Positions 12,111 to 25,115 of a stretch of DNA of 64,000 bases are shown piece by piece (positions within the stretch are counted from its first letter, which is position 1; each line of letters starts with the position of its first letter). A program made the position numbers and the translations under genes. Below the pieces are notes generated by a model. That model did no database searches. It saw only the letters and a program-made list of their open reading frames with translations, and was not told the DNA's origin. Origin of the DNA: Phylloscopus collybita. Lineage: Eukaryota > Chordata > Aves > Passeriformes > Phylloscopidae. The stretch covers positions 21,495,001 to 21,559,000 of the forward strand of contig JAJNNQ010000018.1 of the NCBI GenBank assembly GCA_027886175.1. The letters run 5' to 3'.

Positions 12111-15100
12111 TCAAGCAGTTAGTAGTCCAGAAGGCATATATTTGTGGGTATCAGTAAACATGTGACAAGCATAAAGGATTATTACAGGCTGACTGGATAA
12201 GCCATATGTCAGTCAAAGGTGGGGAAATCACATGCTTTATACTAATATCTCCAGAGACAGGAGCCTTTCTAGTCTCATTTTAAATTAAAGGAAAAAGGAA
12301 ATAATTCATTCCTTATCAAATCTGTGCTGTCACGCAAAGAAATGGAATAAAACTATTAAGGGCAGTGAATGACTCCCAGCAACATGTAATAAAAACATGT
12401 TAAGAAACAGAGCCCGACCTTACAATTTTTAAGAAATGTTTTTTCTATCACTCCTTATTACAATTATCAAGAGAGCACGATAAATTTTTATAAACAAGAT
12501 TTTTGAGGCATACTACCACACAACTAGCTCACAACAGACAAAAAGTATTTCTGATTTCTTTTTGCTCTCTGCTTGCATTTACTTCAGGCACCCAATACAC
12601 CCCAAGGAAACAAATCCCTGCACTGCACGAAGCTACCATGTCAGCTCAGAGACCTTGCTCAGACATATTCTGTTGAAGCAAATTCCAAGAAAGACTGTGA
12701 GGTCATAGTCTTTTTGTTATTAAAATACACTTGCATGATGCTGGCTTTATAAAATGTGATGATAATTTCCAATATGGATTCTTAAAAAGACTGTCTAACT
12801 TAAATCCATTTTTCTTTCTCTGATTTCATAATGTTCAGAAACAGTAAATACTATTTGTATTTGACAGCCAGGGGAAAAGCACCTCAGTGGTCCACACTTC
12901 TGCAAGAGCCTGCAATTCCTAGTAGACTAAATCAAGAAGTGCAGTAGCACAGCATCTCTGTCTCCCTGTAATATACCAAGCACCCTAAAGTCAGTAGAGA
13001 AAAAAAATCAGGGATCCCAATAGGGGGATTCCCAAAGGTGGCCCAGGAGTCCATAAAGGCAATCTGAAATTGGACTGTGGAACCACATGACTATGTCTCT
13101 GTTTTGTTTCTGTTTAGAAAGTCTATGATGCATTCATGATATTTCCTGATAATTATTTTTGACAGTAACTCAATGCTCAAAAGTGTGAAAGCTAGAAAAC
13201 ACTGTCTGTTCCTTACAATAGCTGATCCATTTTGATAGGTACCTACGCTGATATCAGAGACTTACAGCTTCTGGCAAGAAAGAAGTTCCAATAATAGAAG
13301 TGACCAACGCATTTTCATGGAATGAATTGCACAGAAGAGTACCTAGTAATAAATTGCTAGGAGTGACAAGCACTGAAAATGAAAAAATGGAAAATCACAA
13401 CCATGCCTTCAAAACTCTTATCCCTCCAAACATATACAACAGGACATCTGCTGCTCTTTAACCTCGCTTAAAAGCAGTTACATATCACTGGGAGGAAAAA
13501 AACTTCTCCTGACCTACCAGGGGCACAAATGCAAGCAAAGCTGATACAGCATTTTGATGTTTATGAGGTCTGTCTTTGTTTAAAACCAAGTAAAAGCATC
13601 ATTTTTAAAAGTATTCAGTATAAATCAGAAGACAGAAACCCAACAGAATCAAAAAGATTTGATCTTAATCATTCAGTGGGACTAAAATAACTGCCATGCA
13701 AACCCCTAACCTCTGCTCCCTGCTGCTCAGACTGGGAGCCCTGAGGTGGTTTGCCACTGAAGCACTATATCTTACCACCAGGATCCACATTATGTTATCC
13801 TACAAGTACACTTTCTCCATAAGAATTAGTAGAAGCAACAAGCTATACCATAATTACAAAAATTACAGTCAAAAAGAGCCTACTGCTCAAGAAAAGAAAG
13901 GGTGCATACAAAAATGCACTGAACTGGAAACGATACCACAGAGCCCTGAAGCAGAATGGTCTAGAACATCTAATTAGCTATTGCTGATTTTTTTTTTTTT
14001 TTTTAATTCAAAGGTTTCCTTTTCAACTCATTTGTAGAGGTTTTCACAAGAGAACAACAAAATGGTTTCCAAATCAAAACAGACAATTAATTTGTGGGAT
14101 GTCTGCAAGAGACATAAAATTCAAGCATCTGCACTATAACAAGTTAACTGCATGGCATAGAAGGGGCTCAGCCACTATCTCTTGCCTTACTAGAAGACTT
14201 ACAAATACATCAAAGACAGTTCTGCTGCTGTCCCATTATCGGCCCAGAAAGGTTATCTAAATCCCATCTTCTTCCCAAAGATACAAATAAAGACTACAGA
14301 ACAGGAGAACAAAGACTTAGTTCAGAGAGACCTCTGACAGTCAAAGGAAATATAACCCTGTATTTTTCACATGGGAAGTATAATCTTCTGTTGCTCAAGC
14401 ATCTGCTTGTGAAATCTCTAAGATATGACAGGCCACTTCTGCACACGTTGTCAGTTTAGAAAAAAATATAACATGGAATAATTTCCATCTGTAGAAAAAA
14501 ACTCAGATTCTCACATTTATTCTAAATGACCTAAAACTAGTTCACAAATACAGTTATACCACTGTGTGCAGGAATCTTCTTACCAGTAAAAGTAGAAAAC
14601 AGCATCTTCAACCATTTGAACACATTAAACTCAAACAGATTTAGCTCAGAAAATATCCAAGGTACAGAAAAAGATGCACCAAAAGCAGCACTCCTTTTGC
14701 TGAAAGTTTTATGCGACCATGTAAATCTTTTCAACTTTAAAAATAATCTTCCTAAAGATCATTCACTTACGCTCTTGACTAGAAATGTAATTGCAGCATC
14801 ACCTGGGAGTTTAAAAAAAAAAAAAGTTATTGGAAACAATAAAACGTTGTACTTACTGACATATTTAATAAAAGCAGAAAAGCAAGTGCTCAAATTACAA
14901 AATAAATACAGCTCTAAGCCATCTGGGATCCTTCCTACAATGTCCTTTCCTCCTTACCCAAGCAGGTGCCATTCCTGCTCTTAATGAAGTCAAATTAAGA
15001 TCTTCCACAGAACTTCAATGCCTCAAGATGAAACACTGCTTCTCAGAGACTTCCTTAAAGCAAATCAAAAGGGTAAACGTCTATCACATCTTCAACTTTT

Positions 15101-16572
15101 TCATATGTACTGCATTTTGAGAATGCAAATAGAAATTCACTGCATTTTCCATCCCTTCAAGTTCCAGATACCCAAGTCACAAAATGATTGAACCTACGGT
15201 CTTTGTTTGATCCAAAACCTATTGAGATCAAAAGCTTTGAAACAGGATCTTTAATGTTTGGAATGGATTTCAAAGAAGCCTCTAATTAAATTTATTTCTT
15301 TTTATACTTTTATTTTTCGCAATGGAGTTAAAGTATAATGGGACAAAGATTTGAAAAAACTCTGATTAGGACCGCATTGATATACAGAAGAGCTCAAGGA
15401 ATCTTTTTGGATTTATTATCTATTATCTGCTAGTATTCCCTTCACCTTCATTTAAGTTGCATCCACCAAAAGAAGATTTTAGCCAGAGGGTTACAGCTGC
15501 TCAGGATATCCTCAGTGTTCAGATCTCATTTAATTGTATATTATCAACCATTCCCTGGAGAACACATTTAATAGATGATGAACGTGTTTCATGAACAAAC
15601 TTCCTCAAGAGTGTTGTGAGACTTGAAAGCCCTCGCAGAGAGCAATGATCTGTGTAACTTCACATTCCATGGGGAACACCATTGCTCTGTTTGAACTCTC
15701 AAATGGTGGAGGAAATGGAGCCCACCACTGGGGGAGGATTCTAAATCTAAAAATACATTAATAGGCAGAAAGTGCACTTGTTGTGTTGGATTGAAAGATA
15801 TTACACTTGTTGGCTTGGTGCTAAATATTCCAGTTCTTCAGAGAGATCAAAATACACCTCTGTTCTGCCCCCCATTTTCTGCTTACTACCTTTTAGCTTT
15901 AAATCCTGTAGTCTCTCCACATGTACAAAATGAGGTGAGGACACAAAGCCTGAAAACAGGCATTAACTGAAGAGAAGCAGATGTTGCAGTCAGGGGTGTC
16001 TGTCAGATGTAACTGTTTAGTAACCAGAGGAGAGGACACTGAAGGGGGAAGTCTCTAACAGAGAACAGCATGACAGCAGGTAAAGCACAGGTGACATAAT
16101 TGAGGGTATAATCAAGACACAAGCAACCTCCTCCTGCTGTGTTCATGCAATGTTTATTTCAGTAACATCTCGATCCATTTATAGATAGAAAAAAAATATT
16201 ATCTATAGCTAAACACATGGTGAAAGATTTGGGAAAAAGGATTGTCTCTAAACCTGTTCAAGTGCACAGCATCAGCAGCCCTAACCACAGCAGTTTTCAA
16301 ACATATTTCCATGATTAATCAGATTATAACAGAAAATTAAACATCTTTTTAAGAAAGCCTATCAACACAATATTAAGAGGAGAAAAAAAAGTCTTCAAAA
16401 CAAATATGTATATTCAAAACAACCTACATATGTATATGTTTTGGTAAACTTTTCTTCTAGATTAAGTCTTTGTGCCTTACACTTACACTACAGCCTGCAA
16501 TACACATTCATTTACCTGGAAATTAGGTAAATTTAATCAAATTAGATAGAAGGTTTGTTGAATTAGTTGCAG
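12106..16572. other. Unique non-coding sequence
   Basis: No gene and no clear transposable element. A 17-base T run lies at 13988-14004. Open frames such as 13696-13977 (93 codons, plus) and 14616-14984 (122 codons, plus) show no domain, signal peptide or convincing splice-site pair. Confidence 0.55.
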
Positions 16573-16845
16573 GGAAAAAAAAATAACACACAACTCCCCT
16601 CCCCCCCCCAAAAAAAACCCAAAAAAAACACCAAAAAAGAAAAACAAAAAAAACCCAAAACCAACCAACCAAACAACCACACACACAAAAAAACCCAAAA
16701 AACCCCCAACCAAACCAAACCAAAAACAAAACACAAAAAAACCCAAACCAAAACAAAAACCCCACAAAAATAAAAAACCAACAACAACAAACCCCCCCCC
16801 CCCCCCCACCAAACAAAACAAAACAAAATAAAACAAACCCCCAGA
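16573..16845. repeat. A/C-only tract of about 270 bp with C9 and C16 runs
   Basis: The plus strand is nearly all A and C. Runs of C lie at 16601-16609 (9) and 16792-16807 (16), and the rest is CAAA, CCAA and CAACAA units. The complementary strand is all G and T. Three overlapping open frames on the minus strand (87 to 121 codons of F, G, V, L, W) and one on the plus strand exist only because A/C-only DNA cannot form stop codons in either direction. They are artefacts of composition, not genes. Confidence 0.95.
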
Positions 16846-19800
16846 AAAAACGGAAGGGGAATTATGTCCCCAGCATTCCAGACAAGTACTTATTACAGCC
16901 AAGCAGCATCACAAATTTCGAGCTCTCTCATTGCAATCAGGAAGCTATAAATACATATTTCTTCCCATTTCACTGTTGTGAAATTTTTCTTCCATTAAGC
17001 AATATTCAAGAAAAGTTGAAAAATATTCCAAAGGTGCCATTTCTGACCTTCTGCATTTCTTGTCTTTTTTACATTGTTTTCAAAGAAACACAGATGCAAA
17101 TAATACAAACTGACTTGGAAAACAAAACAGACTTGGAAACCTTAAAGGACCTTCTGATTCAGCCAACTGTGTAAAAGGCAATAGTGTTTCTCTCAGATCT
17201 ATGTTTATCTCGTTTTAATGAAGTGGATAGCACCCCCTTATAACACATTGCTTTCTATCTATATATTTTTATTCAACTAGGAGAATCTAAAATCCCTCGA
17301 AAATTCATTAACACTGACATTTAGACAACACAAAGCCATTTCAATTCAATTAAACAAACACAGTGTGTTAACCTTCAGCAAAAGAAGTAGCCGTTCATTT
17401 TTATAGGCTGCCGTAAACAGATTTCTGGGCTTCAAAGCCAAGATCAATAAAGCTTCTGCAAACAATAATAATCTCACACAGACTCAATCGACAGCTGCTC
17501 AGAAAATATAGGCTGGTTCTAAAGGTCTTAGTGACTGGGTGCTTTCTCAGTCTTTTCCTCTTGCTCTCTAACATCAGAATGCAAATGCCAACCAAGACCT
17601 TAGTGCATTCCTTCAGACAATGAAGGGTGCTGCTTCCTTCTTCAGCAAGGAAGTCTTCCCATTGGGAAAAAACTTTGGGACAACAGTGAACCCATGTGTT
17701 GCACAACTACATAAATACCGATGAGATGTGTATTATGCTATAAGACACTATTTCCACGAAGCAGGTGAGAGGTAGATGAAGGCTTAATCCTGCCTCTTTT
17801 TCCTTTAGATCAGTGCTAGTAGCTTAACACTAATGGAAAACTTCCACTCATCCACAGAACAAGCACAATTCAGGAGCAGCTCTCTTCACAGGGACTTGCT
17901 TTTCTTCCCATAATCTTGTAATGCAAAGTAAGAGAAAACAATTCAGAACAGTAGCTTCTGCATTCCTTAGTCCTGCTGAAGCTGTCAATGCAAAGGCCAG
18001 CCTTATGCTCTTATCTACTCCAGTAAACATTTTACTTCTTCCTACTAACATCTCCAGAATCTTCTTGACTGAATGCCACACTTCAAGCCCGCTGATAACT
18101 GATAGCCAGCAAATACAGTAGCAGGGCAGTGCTTTATCAAGTGCAGTTATTATCACAATAGCCAACAGAGGACACTTAAATAACTGATCAGGAACACAAA
18201 ATGCAAAGAAGTGGATGGCAAAGCATATCTTTGCTTTTCTAGGTACATTAGGAATATCGCAGACACAATATATCTAAAATTAGTATTTAACAATGAAATG
18301 CAGTATCAGTGCAGTTACATAATCACACATGGCCATCACTAAAATTATACCTTTACTGTGGCATAAACTTAGATCCTTATAATGTTTTTTCTTCTTTCTC
18401 AGCAAACTCCCTGTGATGTAAGGAGATGGGATAAATACAGAACAAGTACAGAAATTTGGAGACTTCCTCCTACCTTCTCTCATATGTCAGTGAAGGACTG
18501 AGGTGAGAACTCAAAATGTACTCTGTGATAGCTCAGAGATCAGGTCTCACTCAGGTCAGTGGATTAGGCTGCTTGAGAACTATTGAAAAGTCTTATCTCT
18601 GAATAGAAAACTAAGGCTTAATTTTGTGTGTTCAATATGAGGGTTTTGGAAGGTTTATGTAACTCCACAATGGTTGGTTCAGCTATTGCATTTAAAAAAA
18701 GGCACACATCTTCCCTTTAGAATACTTCCCTACAACACTACAGAGTTTCATAATGTATGAAAAAGAAGTTGTCACATGTATTTTTGTCAGACATTATATA
18801 CCAACAAGGCACATTACATATATTTCATTCTTTCAGAGCTTAGGACCTCATACCTTCTCTGATATGATGAGATAAAATATAATTTAATCACAAACATCAG
18901 AGATATCAAAGGAACTTACAGGATGTGTAGTCCACCTTAATGATGGAAGACAAGCATTCCCACAGATGGCCAGCTATCAAAGTCATGGTTTAGCTGCAAT
19001 TTTAGGCTAGCCCCAACTAAGCTTCAAGGTCACTCTATTTTCATAGTCACTCATTTCATTCGCTGAAAATCAGAACAGAATTGGACCTTCTGGAGGTATT
19101 TAGTAAGAAGGTACACAACACCATACTGGCAAATAAGTAGTGTTCTAATTCATACATACAACATATTAACCCTTGATGCATAGATGGTATTCTGCTGAAT
19201 ACCTACAATTTGCAGATGAGGTGGTTCTGGTGGTTGCTAGATGCCTCTGGTTTGTAGTTACTGTATTTCTTCACTAGAGTGCCAACAAATTAATTTTCTA
19301 TTCATGGACATCTCAACCAGAGGAATACTCAGCAACACAGCACTTATTCAAGCAATAAAACAAAATCCAAGCAATAAGCCTGGTGGGGTATATTCCCATT
19401 TAGGTTGATTCCCAAATCACCCTGACAGATGGTAAGAAAAACTACTTCATGGACTACAGCAAGGCAATTAATTTAGGTCTTCTAGGTAGAAGTCCGTACA
19501 GCCTATAACAACAATATTTCCTTCCTTTCACTACTGCAAACTAGTGCCAGATTTATGATATGCCATTTCCAATGACGTTTATAAGAAACACAAAGTACTC
19601 TGGACATCAGCACTGTTGGGAAGGGGATGCTACTCTGCACAGCTGGCAAAATTATTTCTGCTTTCAAGGGCATTCAGTAACATTAGCTACATTCATTTTG
19701 AAAGCAATTGTGCTTCTGCTAGTAAACACCATTTGTATCACTGCCTAAGAGGTTGCAATGTATTTTGGTGGGTTTGCAAGTCTGCTTGGTTCTGTCCACT

Positions 19801-20574
19801 TCTGCTCTTACCCCTCAATTTATGAATGAAATCTACCTTCTGCTGTGAACGCCTCTTCGGAGGCAAACAAAGTGAATACACAGAAACTCAGCAAAAGAAG
19901 AGCTGTGAGGAGGCACTGGTGGGACTTAAGGGAATGAAAAGGAAACAGGTCAGGGTTACACAAAGCCCTATGGTAGAGGGCTCTCACTGATGAATTCAGT
20001 TTACCTGCAGAAACATATTGTCTAGTCACGTAGAAAGAAACTAATAAGCTTACTTCTTCCAAAGGCAGCAGTTCATCACACCTCCAACTTCAGAGGCTAC
20101 AGGTTTACTCAGATGAAATCAGGTGACAGGTACCTCATTTTTATCACACCTGGCCAAATGAGGAAACCTGTTGGTGGAAAGGGCAGCTTTTATACCTCTC
20201 AGCACTAAAGATACTGACTGACCATTCACTTGAGAACTCATGTAGCTGTTCTTTTACTTTTTATCTCTCAGCCTGCATTGAAAAAACACCACAATTTGAT
20301 CCTTGAAGTCATGTGGGTAATATAGACTATGTTCCTATATCAGTATCTTCACAACCATACTAATGTGAACAGCTGAATGAAACCTGTACTTCAGAAATCA
20401 AGTAAAACTTCCTTCACATCACATAAAATGATGTGAAGGATGAGACCAATCCTCATGAATCACACAAACCACTTCCTTGAGGCATTCAGCTACTTGATTC
20501 ATCCTTCAAGCTTATCAGCAATTTGACCAAAATACCAGCAAAAAAAGCCTCACAACTGCAGACACGTATGTGGG
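16846..20574. other. Unique non-coding sequence
   Basis: No gene recognised. A weak CR1-like phrase near 17120-17180 was not good enough to annotate. A hairpin lies at 20410-20440. Open frames at 17401-17706 and 17848-18165 on the minus strand have no known domain. Confidence 0.5.
20410..20440. repeat. Perfect 12-bp inverted repeat, 7-base loop
   Basis: The left arm TCCTTCACATCA (20410-20421) pairs exactly with TGATGTGAAGGA (20429-20440) across the loop CATAAAA. There is no U-run behind it and no neighbouring gene, so it is not a terminator. Confidence 0.93.
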
Positions 20575-21290
20575 TGTGATGGGTTGGCCCTTGTTGGAAA
20601 GCAGGAACCCACCAAAGCCACTATGTCACTTCCCTCCTCAGCTGGATAGGAAGATAAACTACAAGGAAAAGCTCATGAGTCAAGACAAGGACAGGGAGAA
20701 ATCACTTGTCATTACTGTCATGGGCAAAATGAACAAACTGAAGTTGCAGAAATTAATTTATTACCAAATAAATATTAGTAAGATAATGATAAATTAAATT
20801 AAATCTTAAAAATACCTCCTCTCCCACAAACATCTTCCCAGGCTCAACTGCACCCCATTTTTCTCTACCTTCTCCCCAACAACCAGTGGAGTGGGTTAGC
20901 TCATCACACACTGCCTCTGTCAGTTTCCTCACACTCTTCCCCTGGTTCTGTGTGGGGTCCCTCCCATGGAAGAAAAACCTCCACAAACTTCTTGCACAGC
21001 CCCTTCCCATAGGCTGCTGCTGTTCACAAGCTGATGCAACATGAGACCCTTCCATGGGGTATAGTTTGCTCCAGTGTGGTTCCTTTATAAGGTCAGAAGT
21101 CCTGCCAGCAAATCTGCTTCAGTATGGGCTCCTCTTCATGGAGACCCAGGTCCTGCCAGGAACCTTCTCCAGTGCGGGCTTCCCACAGAGTCACAGTCTT
21201 TCAGGCACACACATACCTGATTCCTCTATGTGTTCCTCCATGGACTGCAGGTGGATTTCTGCTCCACTTGGACCTCCATGGACTGGTTTA
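20575..21290 (-). mobile_element. Avian endogenous retrovirus LTR, 5'-truncated
   Basis: The plus strand opens with TGTGATGGGTTGGCCCTTG, which is the reverse complement of a widespread avian LTR 3' end (...CAACCCATCACA). The rest of that family follows in order: ACAAGGACAGGGAGAAATCA (near 20683), an AATTAATTTATTACC stretch holding the reverse complement of a polyadenylation signal, TCCCAGGCTCAACTGCACCC, and then repeated units built on CTCCAGTGTGG and CTGCCAGCAAATCTGC up to TGGACCTCCATGGACTGG. The family's own 5' end on the minus strand is missing beyond about 21290. I cannot say from sequence alone whether it is ERVL or another class. It is non-coding; the 122-codon open stretch at 21054-21422 runs through it by chance. 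No internal viral gene adjoins it, so it is a solo or broken LTR. Confidence 0.8.
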
Positions 21291-21322
21291 AAATGTGACA
21301 GTGGAATAACAATATACCTACA

Positions 21323-21884
21323 TGTCCGGGTTTCAGCCAAGACAGAATTAATTTTCTTCCTAGTAACCAGAACAACGCTGTGTTTTGGGGTTACTATAAG
21401 AATAATGTTGATAACACAATGATGCTTTTAGCTGTTGCTTAGTAGCACTTAGGACCCAAGTCCAGGACTTTTTGGTTTCCCAGTTTCTGCTGGTGAGCAA
21501 GTGCACAAGAAGCCAGGAGGAAGCAGCTGACCAGAACTGGCCAGAGAGATGTTCTATACTAGAGAATGTCACACTCAGTTTATAAACTGAAGGGATTTGG
21601 CTGGACATCAGTCAGTGAGTGGTGAGCAATGGTATTGTGCATTACTTGTCTTTCTTGAGTTTTACTCCTCTTGCAAGTTCTGTTGTCTTCCTTTTCATCA
21701 TTATTATTTTATTATTATTATTATGCTTAACTTAATTTCAATACTTAAGCTGTTCTTACATTAACTCATGGGTTTTACTTTTTTTTTTTTTTCCCACAAT
21801 TCTCCTCCCCATCCACTTGGGATGGCAGGGACTGAGACAGCACCTGCATTGTACTTAGTTGCTGACTGAGGTTAAGCCACAACA
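21323..21884 (+). mobile_element. Solo LTR of a second avian ERV family, near full length
   Basis: It begins TGTCCGGGTTTCAGCC and ends GTTAAGCCACAACA, giving the TG...CA ends of an LTR and a length of 562 bp. Inside, in order, are AGACAGAATTAATTTTCTTC, GTTGATAACACAATGATGCT, a GAACTGGCCAGAGAGATGTT block, TTTATAAACTGAAGGG (TATA-like, near 21580), a GTGAGTGGTGAGCAATGG block, an ATT microsatellite at 21700-21724 and the ATTCTCCTCCCCATCCACTT block near the 3' end. This is the order of a well-known avian LTR family. No viral internal sequence lies on either side, so recombination between two LTRs has removed it. I found no convincing 5-bp target-site duplication: CTACA is on the left and CACAT on the right. 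It sits 30-odd bases from the truncated opposite-strand LTR of another family. Confidence 0.85.
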
Positions 21885-24800
21885 CACATAAATAACAATT
21901 ACATAATCACTTTTCAGAGGGAAAGTATTTCTATTCCCCCCTCATGGAACACTGCTGTATTAAATCCTACAACTCTGATCTGGCTGTACTGGAAGTATTA
22001 GCATAGTTTAGGGGGAGTAAAATGAGTTCACTAAACAGAAACTGCATTATTTGCTTTGGGGATAGCAAAAGGAACATACAAGGGCTCCCTTTTAAAAACC
22101 TGCTGTCGCTTTGCCTGTGTTCCATACAAACCAAATACACAGAGTTAATATCCTGATAAACAGTTTATGCTAAATTAGGATCTAACAGAGAAGACTATTT
22201 TACTCTACAGAATTTCCCACATTTGGTCAGAAAATATCACCCATGGCTTCCGCAGGGCCATCTTCTTACCATCCCATGCACTTTGCTAAAGTAAAGAATA
22301 GACTTTTATTGTTTATCACGTGGCATGAAAGACATAAAAAAATGCTATAACTTGACCATGTTGTTAACAGCTGTTCTCCTTCCCCACCGGCATTCACATC
22401 ACCAGCATTTAAGGGATATAGTTAACGATGCTTCTGCTCAAGAAAAAAGTGTCCAAGGCAGCAAGGATGATAATCAGAAAGTGTTCAAGTTTTCAGCACA
22501 GAAATCGAAATCTGAAAAATCCAATTCCTTTTTTCTATCTTTCCTTTCAAAAGCACACATGCAAGATACTGATGACAAAATAAAAATGGCACCACACTTC
22601 ATGATGAATCACTTTCTCCTCTTTCAACTACTCTATTACAATTTTCATTACTGGGAAGTAAAAGCACAACAAACATATGACAAAGTACAGTCCTTCCTAG
22701 TACTATGGTGCAGCCCCAGGACATCACAATTACATGCTTTCCCACAAGACAAGCATCAAAGGCAAGCAAATGTACTTGTCCAAATGGTACTACTCAGAGC
22801 AGATTTGTGCTGGCTGCAGCAAGCAATTATTAGGGCCAGTCAAATACACCAAATTTGGAAAAGGCATGTTCTCAGAAGGGACCGTGGTGTAGGAAGAATG
22901 ACAGTTTGCAAGAAAAATACAAAAAGAAAAACATGAAGAATTGAGGCCGGTGGAAGTGAAGGGTGAAGAGTAGAGTTGAGAGGAAGCAACAAGATCTATA
23001 GTTAATTATTTCTACATATAAGAGTGAGGTAAATTAAAAGTTTTAGAACACATGAATACACATATATTATTGTAATAGAAAATGTATTTTCAGCAGCACC
23101 TGCCTGTCCTTCCCAAACAAGAAACATGCTTTGATCTGATTTCACCAAAATCCTTAATGAACCACAAAGAGCTCTAGAAATATAGTTATAAAAGTTCCAC
23201 CTAAAATACAAAGGAAAGTCATGGCCAAAGCGCTCAGCCACAGTACTTTGGCATGCTTTAATGCTCCTTGGAAAAAAATCAACCAAAAAAAAAAACCCAA
23301 AAAAACCCAAACACTCCACAAAACCCAGCAACTATTATGTGGGCAAAGTCATTGCAGTGGGTTTGATGACTCACTAAGAGGCTGTGTTATCTTTTACAAT
23401 CTCTGCTCATGCTGAAAATGCTTTCTTAAGTTGCTGCCTGACTGTGAAGCAGACAGCATGGGCTGGAGGTCGTTCATTTAATTGTCTTGCCAACTGGATC
23501 TTCTTTAGGACAAACCCCAAGGGCTCTCTTCCTAAAGCTCTCACTAAAAGCAATGGATCAGAATTTTGAGCACCAAGAGCAACTATAGCCAATAAAAAAA
23601 ACAACCCAAAACTGCTCAGAAAGTCAGATTCGAAGAAAAAGATTAAGAAAATTAGAATTCAGTTATTTCAGCTGTTTGGTTCATCCATCCCTTATCAACC
23701 TGCTTGTAGATTAATCAATACCTAGATGGCAAATGATTTCATACACACAGTGACCTTGCAAAATACTCCAACGACGAAGTCAACCAGGCACAACAATAAG
23801 ACTGTTTGCTACAGAGGCTGTAAATAGTGGGAGCCGAAATTAATATTGAAGTCACAACTGTATATTTTGCATTAATGCTGAGTACAACATATCAGCAACA
23901 TATCTGCTTTCCACGCTCTTTGTGAGGAGATGAGGTGAGGGTTTACATTTCTGCCCCCTGTTCTTTTCTCCATTGTGCTGACATTAGTACTTGGAGTCAA
24001 CCAAACCAAAAACTGTTTTCTTGAAGCATTTTTCTGGATCATTGAACTGGTTCCTCTCACAGATTTGGACAGTAGAGTCAACACCATCCAGGCAATAGCA
24101 ATAGCAGTGGAAATGTTTAACTTGACATCACTGCCAAGATCTCAACACTGCCCAACAGTAATGTAGACAGTATCAAATGCTAATTCATTAAACATTCATT
24201 ACTCTACTATTTTCAAAAACACAAAAACCATCACAAAAATATAACCTACCATGTGCTAACCTCAGTGACCAATTGCTCTCAGATCACAAGCAATCAGAGA
24301 AGGATTTAAAAAGCCCTGCATCTCATCTCTCCCCTGCTTTTTTATCATTAATAAATTAAAAAATATAAAAATATTGAGATTACTATTTTGTATAGAGTGC
24401 TTATATACTTCCCACTTACTGTTCTATGTATCTCTCAAGTATTGAAGCCTAGAATAGAAGATGGTTTCATTTGGATTGTTTTCCTCTTTAATGATTATGT
24501 AGTTTTAAAAATACTTTAGAGGAGCACTGACCCATCAGACGCCTTGAGTTTCAACTAGCATTAAAGTATATGAATTCAACTGGTGACACTTGCTTTCCCA
24601 CATTCCTCTTCAGCTGTTGTTCAGCCCACCTGAACCTTGCTAACACAGCATTTTTTTTGTTTTCCACCCCTCAAGTGGTGTGTCTGAGAGGATGGTATTC
24701 CTGACACAGATGCCAGAGCAGCATCTGTACCATTCTCTACACAAACTGTTTAATCTCACTGAAAGGTAAGGTAACCAAGTAGCCTCTTACTCAAGTGCAC

Positions 24801-25115
24801 AAGATCAGCTCTAGTGATCACACCCCCGTGCTATTTCAGGCTGGGTGCACACAGTATTTTTAAACTACAGCTCAGCTTTCACTTAAGAAAAACACACCAT
24901 TAGAGAAGGAGACAGGGACAGAAAGCTTACTTTTGCTTTACTGGCAGAAACCTCAGGTAGAAAAATCCACACGGTTACAAAGATCTACGTGTCATAATTC
25001 CCAGTAGTCACAAGCTGAAATTGTTCTAACAGTGATCATCAGCACTTCAAACTTCATTAGGGAATACAGTTCTGCTTCTGCAGCCGGCAAGAGGAACACA
25101 TCTCAAGTATGAAAT
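21885..25115. other. Unique sequence holding the longest open frame of the window
   Basis: No transposable element recognised apart from an A/C patch at 23272-23329. The plus-strand frame 22325-22936 codes for 203 residues and is open back to 22295. It is rich in H, Q, K and S, and has no signal peptide or membrane segment that I would defend. No family was recognised, so it is left uncalled as a gene. Confidence 0.5.
23272..23329. repeat. Short A/C-only tract
   Basis: A and C only, in AAAAACCC-type units, about 58 bases. Same character as the longer tracts at 16.6 and 34.1 kb. Confidence 0.8.

Noticed and set aside
16523..16902. Overlapping open frames of 87-121 codons on the minus strand
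   Set aside because: They lie on an A/C-only tract, where stop codons cannot form. The proteins are low-complexity F/G/V/L/W strings.
17110..17190. CR1-like phrase (TTGGAAACCTTAAAGGACCT)
   Set aside because: Short and isolated. The neighbouring CR1 landmarks are absent.
20410..20440. Rho-independent terminator
   Set aside because: The window is eukaryotic, the stem is AT-rich and there is no T run or upstream gene.
21311..21900. Target-site duplication of the solo LTR from similar AATAACAAT-type flanks
   Set aside because: The similar flanking words are not at the LTR edges and differ in spacing; the 5 bases directly outside do not match.
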